From Sphingomonas echinoides (lineage in GTDB: Bacteria; Pseudomonadota; Alphaproteobacteria; Sphingomonadales; Sphingomonadaceae), in contig NZ_JAPYKK010000039.1 of NCBI RefSeq assembly GCF_029623395.1, positions 1 to 41,199 on the forward strand: DNA of 41,199 nucleotides, given 5' to 3'. This document shows, piece by piece, positions 17,643 through 25,774 of this stretch (position 1 is its first letter; the number at the start of each line of letters is the position of its first letter). Below the pieces are notes generated by a model, which saw only the letters and a program-made list of their open reading frames with translations, did not search any database and was not told the origin of the DNA. The position numbers and the translations under genes are program-made.

Positions 17643-20090
17643 ATGAATGTGAGTGCTTTGGGCCTGACGTTGCGTTTGGCGATCGTCTTGGTCCTGAGTG
17701 GATCCGGGGCAGTAGCGGCACCGCAGCAAACGGGCGGGGGAACTTTCGATGCTCATGTTGCCGCCGCCAAGGCTGCCATGCTCGGAAGCCCGATGCAGGC
17801 ACAAAAAGAAGCCGAGTACGCGGCTCGGATTGCAAAATCCTTCTCGCCTGATCGAAAGCCGGCCGCCATTGCAACGGCAGAATGGCTTCAAGGAGAAGCG
17901 TATCTCCGGATGAACGACGTTCAGAGCGCGAGGCCCTTGATCGATCACGCGTTGGCAACGATTAATCCTGATCGACATACGAGCAAATTGGCTGGAGACC
18001 TTCTCCTGTCACAAGGCGGGCTGCGAACCCAAGTTGCAGACGTTTCCGGCGCGCTTCAATCGTACCAAAAAGCGTTTAAAGTATTCCACGAAATAGGGGA
18101 AATTCGAAGCGAGGCAATCGCGATAATAAGTATTGGCGTTCTCTACACAGAGGCGGCAGACTATCGGTCTGCATTGCGATACTTTATGCAGTCTCGTGAG
18201 ATATATTCAGGTGATCCGCAACTTCTTCTTTCCGTTCATAGCAACAGTGCGGTTTCGCTCCAGGAACTGAACCGACTTCCGGAAGCCCAAGCGGAGTTCA
18301 GGAAGGCTCTGGCGATTGCCAAAAGCCTCGGAAGTCCGGCTTTGGTGGCACGGACATACCGTAACATTGCGCGTGGTTATCTCCTTTCGCACCGTGTGGA
18401 TTTGGCGAATAAAGCGATCGCGGACGGTATGGTTTCGGCGCGCGGTGAAGACGGCGAAATCAGCCGATTGTTGCCCTTGATGGCGTGGTCGGCGCATATC
18501 GAGAAGCATGACGATCGCGCAGAAAAGCTGATCAGACGCTTTTTCGACACAGTCGATCCGCATGCGTCGTCGATGGACCTGCGCGAGGGCCATCAAGTCG
18601 CTTACGATATTTACAAGGCTGCGGGCGAAGACGCGCTGGCGCTACAGCATCTGGAAGCCCTCAAGGAGCTCGACGACAAGACATCGACGCTGGCGGCATC
18701 CGCGAATACCGCGCTGGCGGCCGCGCGGTTCGATTTCGCCAATCAGGAACTCAAGATCGAGAAGCTGCGCCGCGCCCAGCTGCAGCGCGACATCGATGAC
18801 GCAGCTCTTCGCGCCCGCACGCAGCGCACGATCTTCGGTGGGCTCGCCATTGCGGGCGGGATCATCGTGGGAATGCTCGTCTTCGGCTTGATCACGATCC
18901 GCCGCAGCCGCAACGAGGTGCGCGACGCCAACGTCGATCTGGCGGAAACCAACGCCGCGCTCGGCAAGGCGCTCGCGGCGAAGACCGAGTTCCTCGCGAC
19001 GACGAGCCACGAGATCCGGACGCCGCTCAACGGCATTCTCGGCATGACTCAAGTGATGCTCGCCGATCCGAAGATCGATCCCGCGGTGCGCGACAGGATT
19101 ACGGTGGTGCACGGCGCCGGCGTCACGATGCGCGCGCTCGTCGATGACATTCTCGATGTCGCCAAGATGGAAACCGGCAATCTGACGATCGAGGCGGTGT
19201 CGTTCGATCTGCGCGCGACCCTGCGCGACGTTTCACGCCTGTGGGAGGATCAATCGCGCACGCGCGGCGTGGCGTTCGTGCTCGATCTCGACACTTGCCC
19301 GGATTTCATTGTCGGCGATTCGGCACGGCTCCGGCAGATCGCGTTCAACCTCCTGTCGAACGCCCTCAAGTTCACCGAACGCGGGACGATCACGCTGCGG
19401 GCGATCGATGAAGGCACGACGATGGCGCTATCGATCGAGGATAGCGGGATCGGCATTCCGGCGGACAAGATCGACCTCATCTTCGAATCCTTCCGTCAGG
19501 CGGATGCCGGGACGACGCGCAAATTCGGCGGCACCGGGCTAGGGCTCGCAATATGTCGCAATCTGGCGCGCGCGATGGGCGGGGAAATTTCGGTGGCGAG
19601 CGTCCCGGGAACGGGATCGACCTTCACGGTCCGCCTTCCCCTGGTGCGGGGGGTGAACCCCGACTCCGCCGCGGCGAGCGCCGACCAACCGGTGGACGCG
19701 CTGATGATCCTCGACCGCAATCCCATTTCGCGCAGTATGTTGCGGGCGATGCTGGAGAAGCGTGCCGGTGCAGTGGTGGTGGCTGCGTCGGTGGATGAAG
19801 CAATGCCGCGGCTGGCACGTGGCGGCTTCAGCCGAATCCTCGTCGATGAGGCGACCATTCGGGCAGAACCGGACTTCGACATCGCGCTGGCCCGGATTGG
19901 AAGCAGCGGCGTGCCGTCCTTCTTGTTATGGTCGAGCCCGAAGGATGCCGATGTTGCTCTTTTTCAGGCGCAAGGCATCGATCAAGTCATCGCAAAACCG
20001 ATTGCAGGAAATATCCTGTCCGACCGCTTGTTTGGCAACGACAGTGAACAAAAATCCACGATTTCCGGACTTGTTTCGAAGGCCGCGTGA
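17643..20090 (+). CDS. TPR-sensor histidine kinase with C-terminal receiver-like domain
   Basis: An 815-residue membrane kinase. A signal sequence (1-26) leads into a periplasmic helical TPR-like region (about 40-360), then a coiled coil, one membrane helix (about 396-419), a HisKA domain with phospho-acceptor His456 (TTSHEIRTPLNG), and HATPase_c with N box (LLSNALKF, about 567), G1 (EDSGIGIP) and G2 (GGTGLGL, about 629). Residues about 685-800 resemble a receiver: DRNP replaces the acidic pocket, RILVDEATI offers a possible phospho-Asp, and the Lys in IAKP is kept. It may be a degenerate receiver. The first ~900 bases are AT-rich (18061-18120 has 26 G+C in 60) and the kinase core is GC-rich (19261-19320 has 37 in 60), which suggests a chimeric origin. 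Confidence 0.9.
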   Translation: MNVSALGLTLRLAIVLVLSGSGAVAAPQQTGGGTFDAHVAAAKAAMLGSPMQAQKEAEYAARIAKSFSPDRKPAAIATAEWLQGEAYLRMNDVQSARPLIDHALATINPDRHTSKLAGDLLLSQGGLRTQVADVSGALQSYQKAFKVFHEIGEIRSEAIAIISIGVLYTEAADYRSALRYFMQSREIYSGDPQLLLSVHSNSAVSLQELNRLPEAQAEFRKALAIAKSLGSPALVARTYRNIARGYLLSHRVDLANKAIADGMVSARGEDGEISRLLPLMAWSAHIEKHDDRAEKLIRRFFDTVDPHASSMDLREGHQVAYDIYKAAGEDALALQHLEALKELDDKTSTLAASANTALAAARFDFANQELKIEKLRRAQLQRDIDDAALRARTQRTIFGGLAIAGGIIVGMLVFGLITIRRSRNEVRDANVDLAETNAALGKALAAKTEFLATTSHEIRTPLNGILGMTQVMLADPKIDPAVRDRITVVHGAGVTMRALVDDILDVAKMETGNLTIEAVSFDLRATLRDVSRLWEDQSRTRGVAFVLDLDTCPDFIVGDSARLRQIAFNLLSNALKFTERGTITLRAIDEGTTMALSIEDSGIGIPADKIDLIFESFRQADAGTTRKFGGTGLGLAICRNLARAMGGEISVASVPGTGSTFTVRLPLVRGVNPDSAAASADQPVDALMILDRNPISRSMLRAMLEKRAGAVVVAASVDEAMPRLARGGFSRILVDEATIRAEPDFDIALARIGSSGVPSFLLWSSPKDADVALFQAQGIDQVIAKPIAGNILSDRLFGNDSEQKSTISGLVSKAA

Positions 20091-20152
20091 TCCGATAGAG
20101 GAGCGATGCAGTCGGATGGATCGCCTTTTATGTATCATGTTGAGGTGAGCCG

Positions 20153-20542
20153 GTGAATATTCTCTTCATCGAGGATGATCCGATGAACCGGCGTGTCGTG
20201 AAAGACATGCTAGACGTTGCCGGTGCTGTCATGACCGGCGCCGAGAGTGCGGAGATCGGTCTCGACCTGATCGAATCCAACGATTATGCGATGATTCTGC
20301 TCGATTTGCGCATGCCCGGAATGGATGGGTTCGAGGCGCTTCGACGAATTCGCGCACGCGGCGATGCCAAGGCGAAGCTGCCCGTCATCATTCTCACCGC
20401 GGACACCGCGGTCGATTTGCGCGACCGCTGCATCGAGGGCGGTGCGGACGACATCCTGTTCAAACCAGTGGCGATGGAGTCGCTGTTCGACGCGATCGGG
20501 CGGACGCTGGCCAAGAATGCCGGCGACGGCATGATCGTCTGA
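20153..20542 (+). CDS. Stand-alone response-regulator receiver (CheY/DivK-like)
   Basis: A 129-residue single receiver domain with no output domain. Key residues are all present: acidic pocket Asp8/Asp9, phospho-acceptor Asp51 (LLDLRMPGMDG), Thr82 and Lys104 (FKPV). The start is GTG 20153, with GAGG 7 nt ahead. It lies 62 nt after the hybrid-like kinase on the same strand and is its likely partner, taking phosphate directly or from the kinase's own C-terminal receiver. DivK-type single receivers act by protein contact, not DNA binding. Any link to the EAL enzyme upstream is inference from gene order. Confidence 0.92.
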   Translation: MNILFIEDDPMNRRVVKDMLDVAGAVMTGAESAEIGLDLIESNDYAMILLDLRMPGMDGFEALRRIRARGDAKAKLPVIILTADTAVDLRDRCIEGGADDILFKPVAMESLFDAIGRTLAKNAGDGMIV

Positions 20543-20572
20543 TCCCGATCGGATCGTGAAACCGGCGCGGCG

Positions 20573-21424
20573 CTACTCGGTCTTCGGTGCCGGGAAGCGG
20601 GCGAGCGCGGTCTTGAGCGATTGCGTGCCGCTGCCACGCCGCGCGGGCTGTGGCTGGCTCGGCGCGGGGGCCCAGCCGGTCAGGTAGATGATGTCGAACT
20701 GCTCGGCGGTCTTGCCGTCCGGATCGGCACGCGCGGCAAACGCCTCGGCGGCGTGCGCCAGTGTATCGCGCCGCAACGGAACCCGATCGCGCAGGATGTT
20801 GGTCGCCGCCATCCCGCGCAGATCGCGCAACAACCCGCCGATGTCGGAATAGCGCACCGTCAGCGGTTCGACGTCCGCGACCGGCAGGGCGAACCCCGCG
20901 CGCATCAACAGGTCGCCGGCCGACCGCACGTCCACTTGCGGATGGATACGCGCGGCGGGGCGATCCCGCTCGACCTCGCGCAACGTAGCGCGCAGCGTGG
21001 AAAGGGTCCCGGCGCCGCAGAATGCCGCGAGGAACAGGCCGTCCGGCCGCAACATGCGCCGCGCCATTGCCAGCGCACCGGGCAGGTCGTTGACCGTATC
21101 CAGGACCCCCGCCGACACGATCAGATCGAACGATTCGGACGCGAACGGGAGCCTGTCCTCGTCCGCCTGCACACCCCCCGCCGCTTGAGCGAACGTCGCA
21201 CCAGCATCGCAGCGCGTGACCTGCACACCCGGCGGGGCGGGGAAGGCCGCATCGAAACAGCCCAGATCGAGCATGTCGGTAAAGTCGCGTTTCACGGTGT
21301 CGAGCCGGTCGGCCAGCCCGTCGACCATCACTGCGCGGAGGAAGTCGTACGCGGCATAGTCCGGGGCGGCGCGGTCGCGGTGGAGGCGTCGCGCGACGCG
21401 GTCGAAGATTTCGGGAGCACTCAC
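20573..21424 (-). CDS. SAM-dependent methyltransferase-fold protein, BioC/NDUFAF5-like
   Basis: A 283-residue class I SAM-binding protein. Motif I is MLDLGCFDAAFP, the acidic loop ADEDRLPFASESFDLIVSAGVLDTVNDLPGAL fits Methyltransf_11, and the C-terminal GTGTQSLKT region resembles BioC and the mitochondrial complex I factor NDUFAF5. The exact reaction (methylation, or NDUFAF5-like arginine hydroxylation) cannot be told from sequence. The start is placed at GTG 21424 (VSAPEIFDR), where family similarity begins. An upstream ATG at 21475 would overlap the divergent comF start and adds only Arg/Pro-rich residues. No strong ribosome site is seen. It is convergent with the receiver gene. Confidence 0.78.
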   Translation of the reverse strand: MSAPEIFDRVARRLHRDRAAPDYAAYDFLRAVMVDGLADRLDTVKRDFTDMLDLGCFDAAFPAPPGVQVTRCDAGATFAQAAGGVQADEDRLPFASESFDLIVSAGVLDTVNDLPGALAMARRMLRPDGLFLAAFCGAGTLSTLRATLREVERDRPAARIHPQVDVRSAGDLLMRAGFALPVADVEPLTVRYSDIGGLLRDLRGMAATNILRDRVPLRRDTLAHAAEAFAARADPDGKTAEQFDIIYLTGWAPAPSQPQPARRGSGTQSLKTALARFPAPKTE

Positions 21425-21468
21425 CGCGTCGCTTGTGCCGCGTGGCAGGCCGCGCGACAAGGGGCGAC

Positions 21469-22194
21469 GTGGCATCCTGGCTTTCCCCGCTGCGCGTCGT
21501 CGCCGATTTCGCGCTGCCACCGCGGTGTCCGGGATGCGGGGCGGTGACGGCCGCGGATCATCAGTTCTGCGCGGCGTGCTGGAGGGATCTCCGTTTCCTC
21601 ACACCGCCATGGTGCGCCGCCTGCCATCAGCCGTTTGTGTTCGATCGCGGCATCGCTGCGGTGTGCGATCGCTGTAGCGTAGAGCCCCCCGTGCATGCCG
21701 GCGTGCGCGCTGCGGTTGCTTATGGCGATGTCGCGCGGACGGTCGCGTTGCGGCTCAAATATGGCGGGCGGATCGCGTTTGCGGAGACGATCGCGCGGCA
21801 ACTGATCCGGCTGATGCCGACCGAGGCGGAGGTGATCGTCCCCGTGCCGTTGCACCGCTGGCGCTTGTGGTCGCGCGGTTTCAACCAGGCGGCGCTGATC
21901 GCCGCGGCGGTGTCGCGGTCGAGCGGGGTGCCGACCGATCCGCTGCTGCTGCGGCGGACGCGGGCGACCGCGCCGTTGCGCGGCATGGGCGCGAAAGCAC
22001 GCGCGCGGACGGTGGCGGGGGTGTTCCGCGTGACCGACCCCGCCGGTTCGGTCTGCGGCAAGCGGGTGGTGCTGATCGACGACATCCACACCAGTGGCGC
22101 GACGACCGACGGCTGCACCCGAGTCCTGCTCGACGCGGGGGCACGGAGCGTGACGATCCTGTGCTGGGCGCGCGTGCTCGCGCCAACCGAATGA
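21469..22194 (+). CDS. comF: ComF-family phosphoribosyltransferase-like protein
   Basis: A 241-residue protein of the ComF/GntX family. Four CxxC pairs (Cys20/23, 34/37, 49/52, 66/69) form the N-terminal zinc-ribbon region, and the C-terminal PRTase loop is VVLIDDIHTSGATTDGC. ComF proteins help process incoming single-stranded DNA during natural transformation; in many bacteria the role is less clear. The start chosen is GTG 21469, with AAGGGG 5 nt upstream; a TTG at 21433 would add twelve poorly conserved residues. It is divergent from the methyltransferase gene. Confidence 0.85.
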   Translation: MASWLSPLRVVADFALPPRCPGCGAVTAADHQFCAACWRDLRFLTPPWCAACHQPFVFDRGIAAVCDRCSVEPPVHAGVRAAVAYGDVARTVALRLKYGGRIAFAETIARQLIRLMPTEAEVIVPVPLHRWRLWSRGFNQAALIAAAVSRSSGVPTDPLLLRRTRATAPLRGMGAKARARTVAGVFRVTDPAGSVCGKRVVLIDDIHTSGATTDGCTRVLLDAGARSVTILCWARVLAPTE

Positions 22195-22204
22195 GCCCGG
22201 AAGA

Positions 22205-22233
22205 TTGACATTCGGCGGGTCACCCCACATTTC
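22205..22233 (+). promoter_or_regulatory. Candidate promoter giving a leaderless grxC mRNA
   Basis: A consensus -35 TTGACA (22205-22210) is followed after 17 bp by CATTTC (22228-22233), a poor -10. Initiation about 7 nt later would fall on or next to the grxC ATG at 22240. No Shine-Dalgarno is visible there, which fits a leaderless transcript. The weak -10 keeps confidence low. Confidence 0.35.
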
Positions 22234-22239
22234 TGCATC

Positions 22240-22497
22240 ATGGCAAAAGTTGAAATCTACACCAAAGCGTTCTGTCCCTATTGCGCGCGCGCGATGAAAT
22301 TGCTCGCGTCGAAGGGCGTCACGCCGGATGAATATGACATCACGATGGGCGGTCCGAAGCGCGCAGAGATGCTCGAGCGGTCGAACGGGCGCACCACGGT
22401 GCCGCAGGTGTTCATCGACGGGCAGCATGTCGGCGGGTCGGACGATCTCGCCGCGCTCGAGCAAGGCGGCAAGCTGGACGCGCTGCTCGGTCTGTGA
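22240..22497 (+). CDS. grxC: Glutaredoxin 3
   Basis: An 85-residue thioredoxin-fold dithiol glutaredoxin with active site CPYC (FCPYCARAMKLL), cis-Pro motif TVPQVFIDG and the GSH-binding GGSDDLAAL segment. It reduces protein disulfides and mixed disulfides with glutathione in the cytosol. The length is standard for GrxC. It overlaps the following hydrolase gene by 4 nt (GTGA), and a nitrilase-like hydrolase plus a DUF1178 gene follow. Grx, Nit1-like hydrolase and DUF1178 next to each other is an order I recall from other alphaproteobacteria. Confidence 0.95.
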   Translation: MAKVEIYTKAFCPYCARAMKLLASKGVTPDEYDITMGGPKRAEMLERSNGRTTVPQVFIDGQHVGGSDDLAALEQGGKLDALLGL

Positions 22498-23327
22498 AAA
22501 TCGCGCTCGCCCAGCTTACCAGCGGGATTGATCCCGCCCGCAATGCGGCGGTGCTGGTCGACGCGGTGGAGCAGGCGGCGCGGGGTGGGGCGGCGATGCT
22601 GTTCACCCCCGAGATGTCGGGGCTGGTCGATCAGGATCGCGCGCGCAGTGCGGGCGTATTGCGGAGCGAGGCCGATGACGTCGTGCTCGCCGCGGTCCGC
22701 GATGCGGCCAAGCGGAACGGGATCTGGGTGCATCTCGGGTCGCTGGCGGTGCGGGCCGAAGACGGGCGCCTCGCCAACCGTGCGTTCGTGATCGACGATA
22801 CGGGCGCGATCCGCGCGCGGTACGACAAGCTCCACCTGTTCGACGTGGACTTGCCGACCGGCGAGCGGTGGCGCGAGTCCGCTTCCTACGCGCCGGGGCA
22901 GGGCGCAGTCGTGGTCGAAACGCCGGCTGGGAAGCTCGGACCGTCGATCTGCTACGATCTGCGCTTTCCCGACCTGTACCGCGCGTTGAGCGATGCGGGG
23001 GCCACCGTCCTCGCGGTCCCGGCGGCGTTCACGCGGCCGACCGGTGCGGCGCACTGGCACGTGCTGCTGCGCGCGCGGGCGATCGAGGCGGCGGCGTATG
23101 TCGTCGCGGCGGCACAGACCGGCGATCATGAGGATGGCCGCGCGACCTATGGCCACTCGCTGGTGGTCGATCCGTGGGGCGAGATCGTGCTCGACATGGG
23201 GGAGGCCGCAGGCGTGGGCTTCGCCGAGATCGATCCGGCGCGGGTGACCGATGTTCGCGCGCGGATCCCGGTGCTGACGCATCGCCGTGAGATCCCGGTC
23301 GTCCAGCGCGACGCCGACGCGCGATGA
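22494..23327 (+). CDS. Carbon-nitrogen hydrolase, Nit1/NitFhit-like
   Basis: A 277-residue nitrilase-superfamily amidase. The catalytic triad is complete: Glu40 (FTPEMSG), Lys112 (RYDKLHLFD) and Cys153 (GPSICYDLRFPD). The DVDLPTGERWRES stretch and overall length fit the Nit1 branch, whose members remove deaminated glutathione, a side product of transaminases. That function is known for the branch and assigned here by similarity; the neighbouring glutaredoxin gene fits a glutathione theme. The start is GTG 22494, overlapping grxC by 4 nt; the stop overlaps the DUF1178 gene by 4 nt. Confidence 0.88.
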   Translation: MKIALAQLTSGIDPARNAAVLVDAVEQAARGGAAMLFTPEMSGLVDQDRARSAGVLRSEADDVVLAAVRDAAKRNGIWVHLGSLAVRAEDGRLANRAFVIDDTGAIRARYDKLHLFDVDLPTGERWRESASYAPGQGAVVVETPAGKLGPSICYDLRFPDLYRALSDAGATVLAVPAAFTRPTGAAHWHVLLRARAIEAAAYVVAAAQTGDHEDGRATYGHSLVVDPWGEIVLDMGEAAGVGFAEIDPARVTDVRARIPVLTHRREIPVVQRDADAR

Positions 23328-23794
23328 TCGTGTTCGACCTGCGATGTTCGTCCGCGCACGTGTTCGAAGCGTGGTTCGGAGCAAGCGCAGCCTATGACGA
23401 GCAGCGCGAACGCGGGCTGCTGTCCTGCCCGTTGTGCGGGGATACGGACATCAGCAAGGCGGTGATGGCGCCCAACATCGGCACCAAGGGAAACCGCGCT
23501 AGCGAAGCGCCGGTCCCCGCAACCACCCCTTCCGCGCCCGCGCCGATGCCCACACCGGCGGCGGTGAAGGCCGCGCTGCAAGAACTCGCGCAGGCGCAGG
23601 CCAAGATGCTCAGCCAGTCCAAATGGGTCGGCCGTGGCTTCGCCGAAGAAGCGCGCGCGATGCACGATGGCACCGTCGAGGAGGCGCCGATCCACGGCCA
23701 GACAACGGTTGCCGAAGCCAAGGCGCTGATCGAGGAAGGGATTCCCATCGCGCCCTTGCCGATGCCGTTCGTTCCCCCGGAAACGGTCAACTGA
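23324..23794 (+). CDS. DUF1178 family protein
   Basis: A 156-residue conserved protein of unknown function. The N-terminus MIVFDLRCSSAHVFEAWF and the zinc-ribbon-like pair CPLCG after a first Cys/His pair define DUF1178. A Pro/Ala-rich linker (about 60-80) separates this from a helical C-terminal part (ALQELAQAQAKMLSQSKWVG..FAEEARAMHDG) that is well kept in the family. It is translationally coupled to the nitrilase-like gene by a 4-nt overlap and precedes a tRNA gene. Confidence 0.9.
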   Translation: MIVFDLRCSSAHVFEAWFGASAAYDEQRERGLLSCPLCGDTDISKAVMAPNIGTKGNRASEAPVPATTPSAPAPMPTPAAVKAALQELAQAQAKMLSQSKWVGRGFAEEARAMHDGTVEEAPIHGQTTVAEAKALIEEGIPIAPLPMPFVPPETVN

Positions 23795-23862
23795 CGATCT
23801 TGCAGCATGCGGCGGGTGCTTCGATTGACCCGTTCCGATCGACCCATTACGGTCCGCCCCGC

Positions 23863-23939
23863 GCCCCCGTAGCTCAGGTGGATAGAGCGACGGTTTCCTA
23901 AACCGCAGGCCGGTGGTTCGAATCCACTCGGGGGCACCA
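23863..23939 (+). tRNA. tRNA-Arg (anticodon CCU)
   Basis: A full cloverleaf of 77 nt with encoded CCA. Acceptor arms GCCCCCG (23863-23869) and CGGGGGC (23929-23935) pair perfectly, the D arm is GCTC/GAGC, the anticodon CCT is at 23897-23899 preceded by TT and followed by AA, and the T loop is TTCGAAT. The anticodon stem has four good pairs and an A27-C43 mismatch. It reads AGG, a rare Arg codon in such GC-rich genomes. There is no sign of an integrated element at its 3' end within the window. Confidence 0.97.
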
Positions 23940-24030
23940 GCTTTCCTGCCGTTTTTCGGTAAGCCCAACCTTGGCGCTCAGGGTCGGTCGGGGTCGCAGT
24001 GGCACGCAAGATGAGCGTACCCTCAGCCGT

Positions 24031-24666
24031 TCATTTTTCGCTGCGTCGGGTGGGAAACACGGGGCCACGCACCGTCATGCGGTTGGCCTGATACGGCTGC
24101 TGCAGCGCGACGACGTCGTCATAGCTGCCCCGCAGCCACCGCGCATGGTCTTCGGGCGCGAGGATGGTGATCATCGCCTTGGGGTGAATCGGCGCGACGA
24201 GCGCGTTCGGGGTGCATGTCACCATGGTGAAGCCGTTCCCCTTCGCAGTCGGTTGCCAGAACCCGGCGACCGCGAACACCGGCTGGTCGGTCACCTGAAA
24301 CCACATCTCCCCTTTAAGCGGTTTCTTGCCATCGCCGAGATCATGCGCTTCGGGTGTCCATTCGCAGAATTCGGTGAGCGGGACGAGGCAACGGTTCGCC
24401 GGATTGGCCGCCAGCGTCCGCCATTGCGGCAGCCCGAGGTTACGGACGTTCGTCATCGGCCAGGCGGCGGCACCGCCGAGCACGTCCCACGCCATGATGT
24501 CGAGCGCGCGTCGCCCGTCCTGCTCGCGGATGACATAGGCGCGACCGCGCGGCATCAATTCGACCGGGTTGAACCGGTTGTCCATCGGCCGATCCACCCC
24601 GAAGTCGATGCCGAACACACCGTGCAGCGTCTCGGGATCGTAGCTGTTGCGGGCACGGTTACACAT
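24031..24666 (-). CDS. SOS response-associated peptidase family protein (YedK/HMCES-like)
   Basis: A 211-residue SRAP protein. After loss of the initiator Met, Cys2 would be N-terminal and cross-links to abasic sites in single-stranded DNA, shielding them (known for YedK and HMCES). Residues matching the active site are Cys2, Asn33 (RFNPVE), Glu102 (EFCEWTP) and His161 (PIHPKAM). The opening reads MCNR where most members have MCGR. A GGGGA ribosome site stands 5 nt before ATG 24666. No alphaproteobacterial LexA box (GTTC-N7-GTTC) was seen upstream. Confidence 0.9.
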   Translation of the reverse strand: MCNRARNSYDPETLHGVFGIDFGVDRPMDNRFNPVELMPRGRAYVIREQDGRRALDIMAWDVLGGAAAWPMTNVRNLGLPQWRTLAANPANRCLVPLTEFCEWTPEAHDLGDGKKPLKGEMWFQVTDQPVFAVAGFWQPTAKGNGFTMVTCTPNALVAPIHPKAMITILAPEDHARWLRGSYDDVVALQQPYQANRMTVRGPVFPTRRSEK

Positions 24667-24766
24667 GGCATTCCCCGTCGGGGTTCGAGCAGCACCGTCT
24701 GCCGAACCGCCTTACGACCGCGACCATCGCTCCGATCCGGTCCGTCGGCAAGCGGGCACGCCGCGG

Positions 24767-25750
24767 TCAGTCCGGCGCGGATCCGGTTTCGGGGTTGAAC
24801 CGGGGGTTGGCGAAATCGATCGGGGAGGGCTCGACCTTGGCGGAAGGCGCCGCGCTTTCCGCCCAGGCGCGGCACAGCATGTCGCGTAGCATCGCGGCCC
24901 CGGCGGCGGTCTGCGCATAGACCAGTTCGCGCACGTCCTTGTCCGTATAGTCGGCGAAGCCTGCGCGCTGCTCGAGCTTGTAGACCGTCTCCATCTTGTC
25001 TCCGGTCGTGTCGAGGAACGCAAGGACGCCCGTGAACATGTCGCCGCTGCGGTGGCCGGGGGCGCCGATGCGTGGCGCGATGTCTTGCACCGTCAGCCTC
25101 ATGCCGTCGACGAAGCGGCTTTCGAACCGGCCATGGATCGATCGGTCGGTGGTGTAGCCGTGCGGGTTGGCGCCGCGCCAACCGTCGCTGTTGACCGAAT
25201 CGTGGAGCGGTTGCGCGCCATCACCGATATAGTGGCCGAGCCGGATCACATCGAACGCGCAATGCTGTTCGGGCACCGCCGCATCGCGGTGCGCGGCCTC
25301 GGCCGAGCGCACCTGGCGCATGCACACGACGATCCGGTCATAGGCCTCGATCGCGGCGTAAGGCAGCGTGCCGGTCCAGCGCACGTTGGTGCGTGCCGCG
25401 GCGGCGGGGTCGCTGTCCTTGATCGTCTCATAGTGTTTTTAGAGCGCAATCACGAATTCGTAGCGCGACCGCGGGATCGGCTTGAGGAACGCGAATTGTT
25501 CGCGGAACCAGCCGTGATTGGGATCTTCCTCGATCTTGGAGAAATTCTCCGCATTGCCGCGCCAGCTGTCGGGCAGCGATGCCGACTGGCCAATGTACTC
25601 CTCATATTTGCGCAGGAACACCGGACCGTCGGCGGGAATAGCCTCGATCGCGGCCCGGTCGATCACGCTGTGCGCGGTGCCGCCCCACGCCTGCACGCTC
25701 GCGGGCACGGCAAGCAGGACGATCGCGGCAAGCGGGGCAAGGTGGCGCAT
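24767..25750 (-). pseudogene. S1/P1 nuclease-like gene interrupted by in-frame TAA
   Basis: Reading from ATG 25750, a secreted zinc nuclease/phospholipase C-fold protein of about 327 residues is encoded in one frame, but codon 104 (25441-25439) is TAA. The frame is otherwise intact on both sides (..YEFVIAL-stop-KHYETIKDSD..). A 21-residue signal peptide leaves Trp as mature residue 1, and His6, Asp40 and His58 (EDPNHGWF) fit the metal site. After the stop come HYIGDGAQPLH and SIHGRFE, the other ligand motifs, with Glu in place of the usual last Asp. TAC or TAT to TAA is one substitution. The gene is third behind a TonB receptor and DUF218 gene. Alternatives are a sequencing error or readthrough. 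Confidence 0.85.
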
Positions 25751-25774
25751 GATGGTCTCTCGCGTCCTACGGGG

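Noticed and set aside
24682..24708. GGTTCG-N15-CGAACC repeat upstream of the SRAP gene, considered as a LexA box
   Set aside because: The alphaproteobacterial LexA site is a direct GTTC-N7-GTTC repeat; here the halves are inverted and too far apart.
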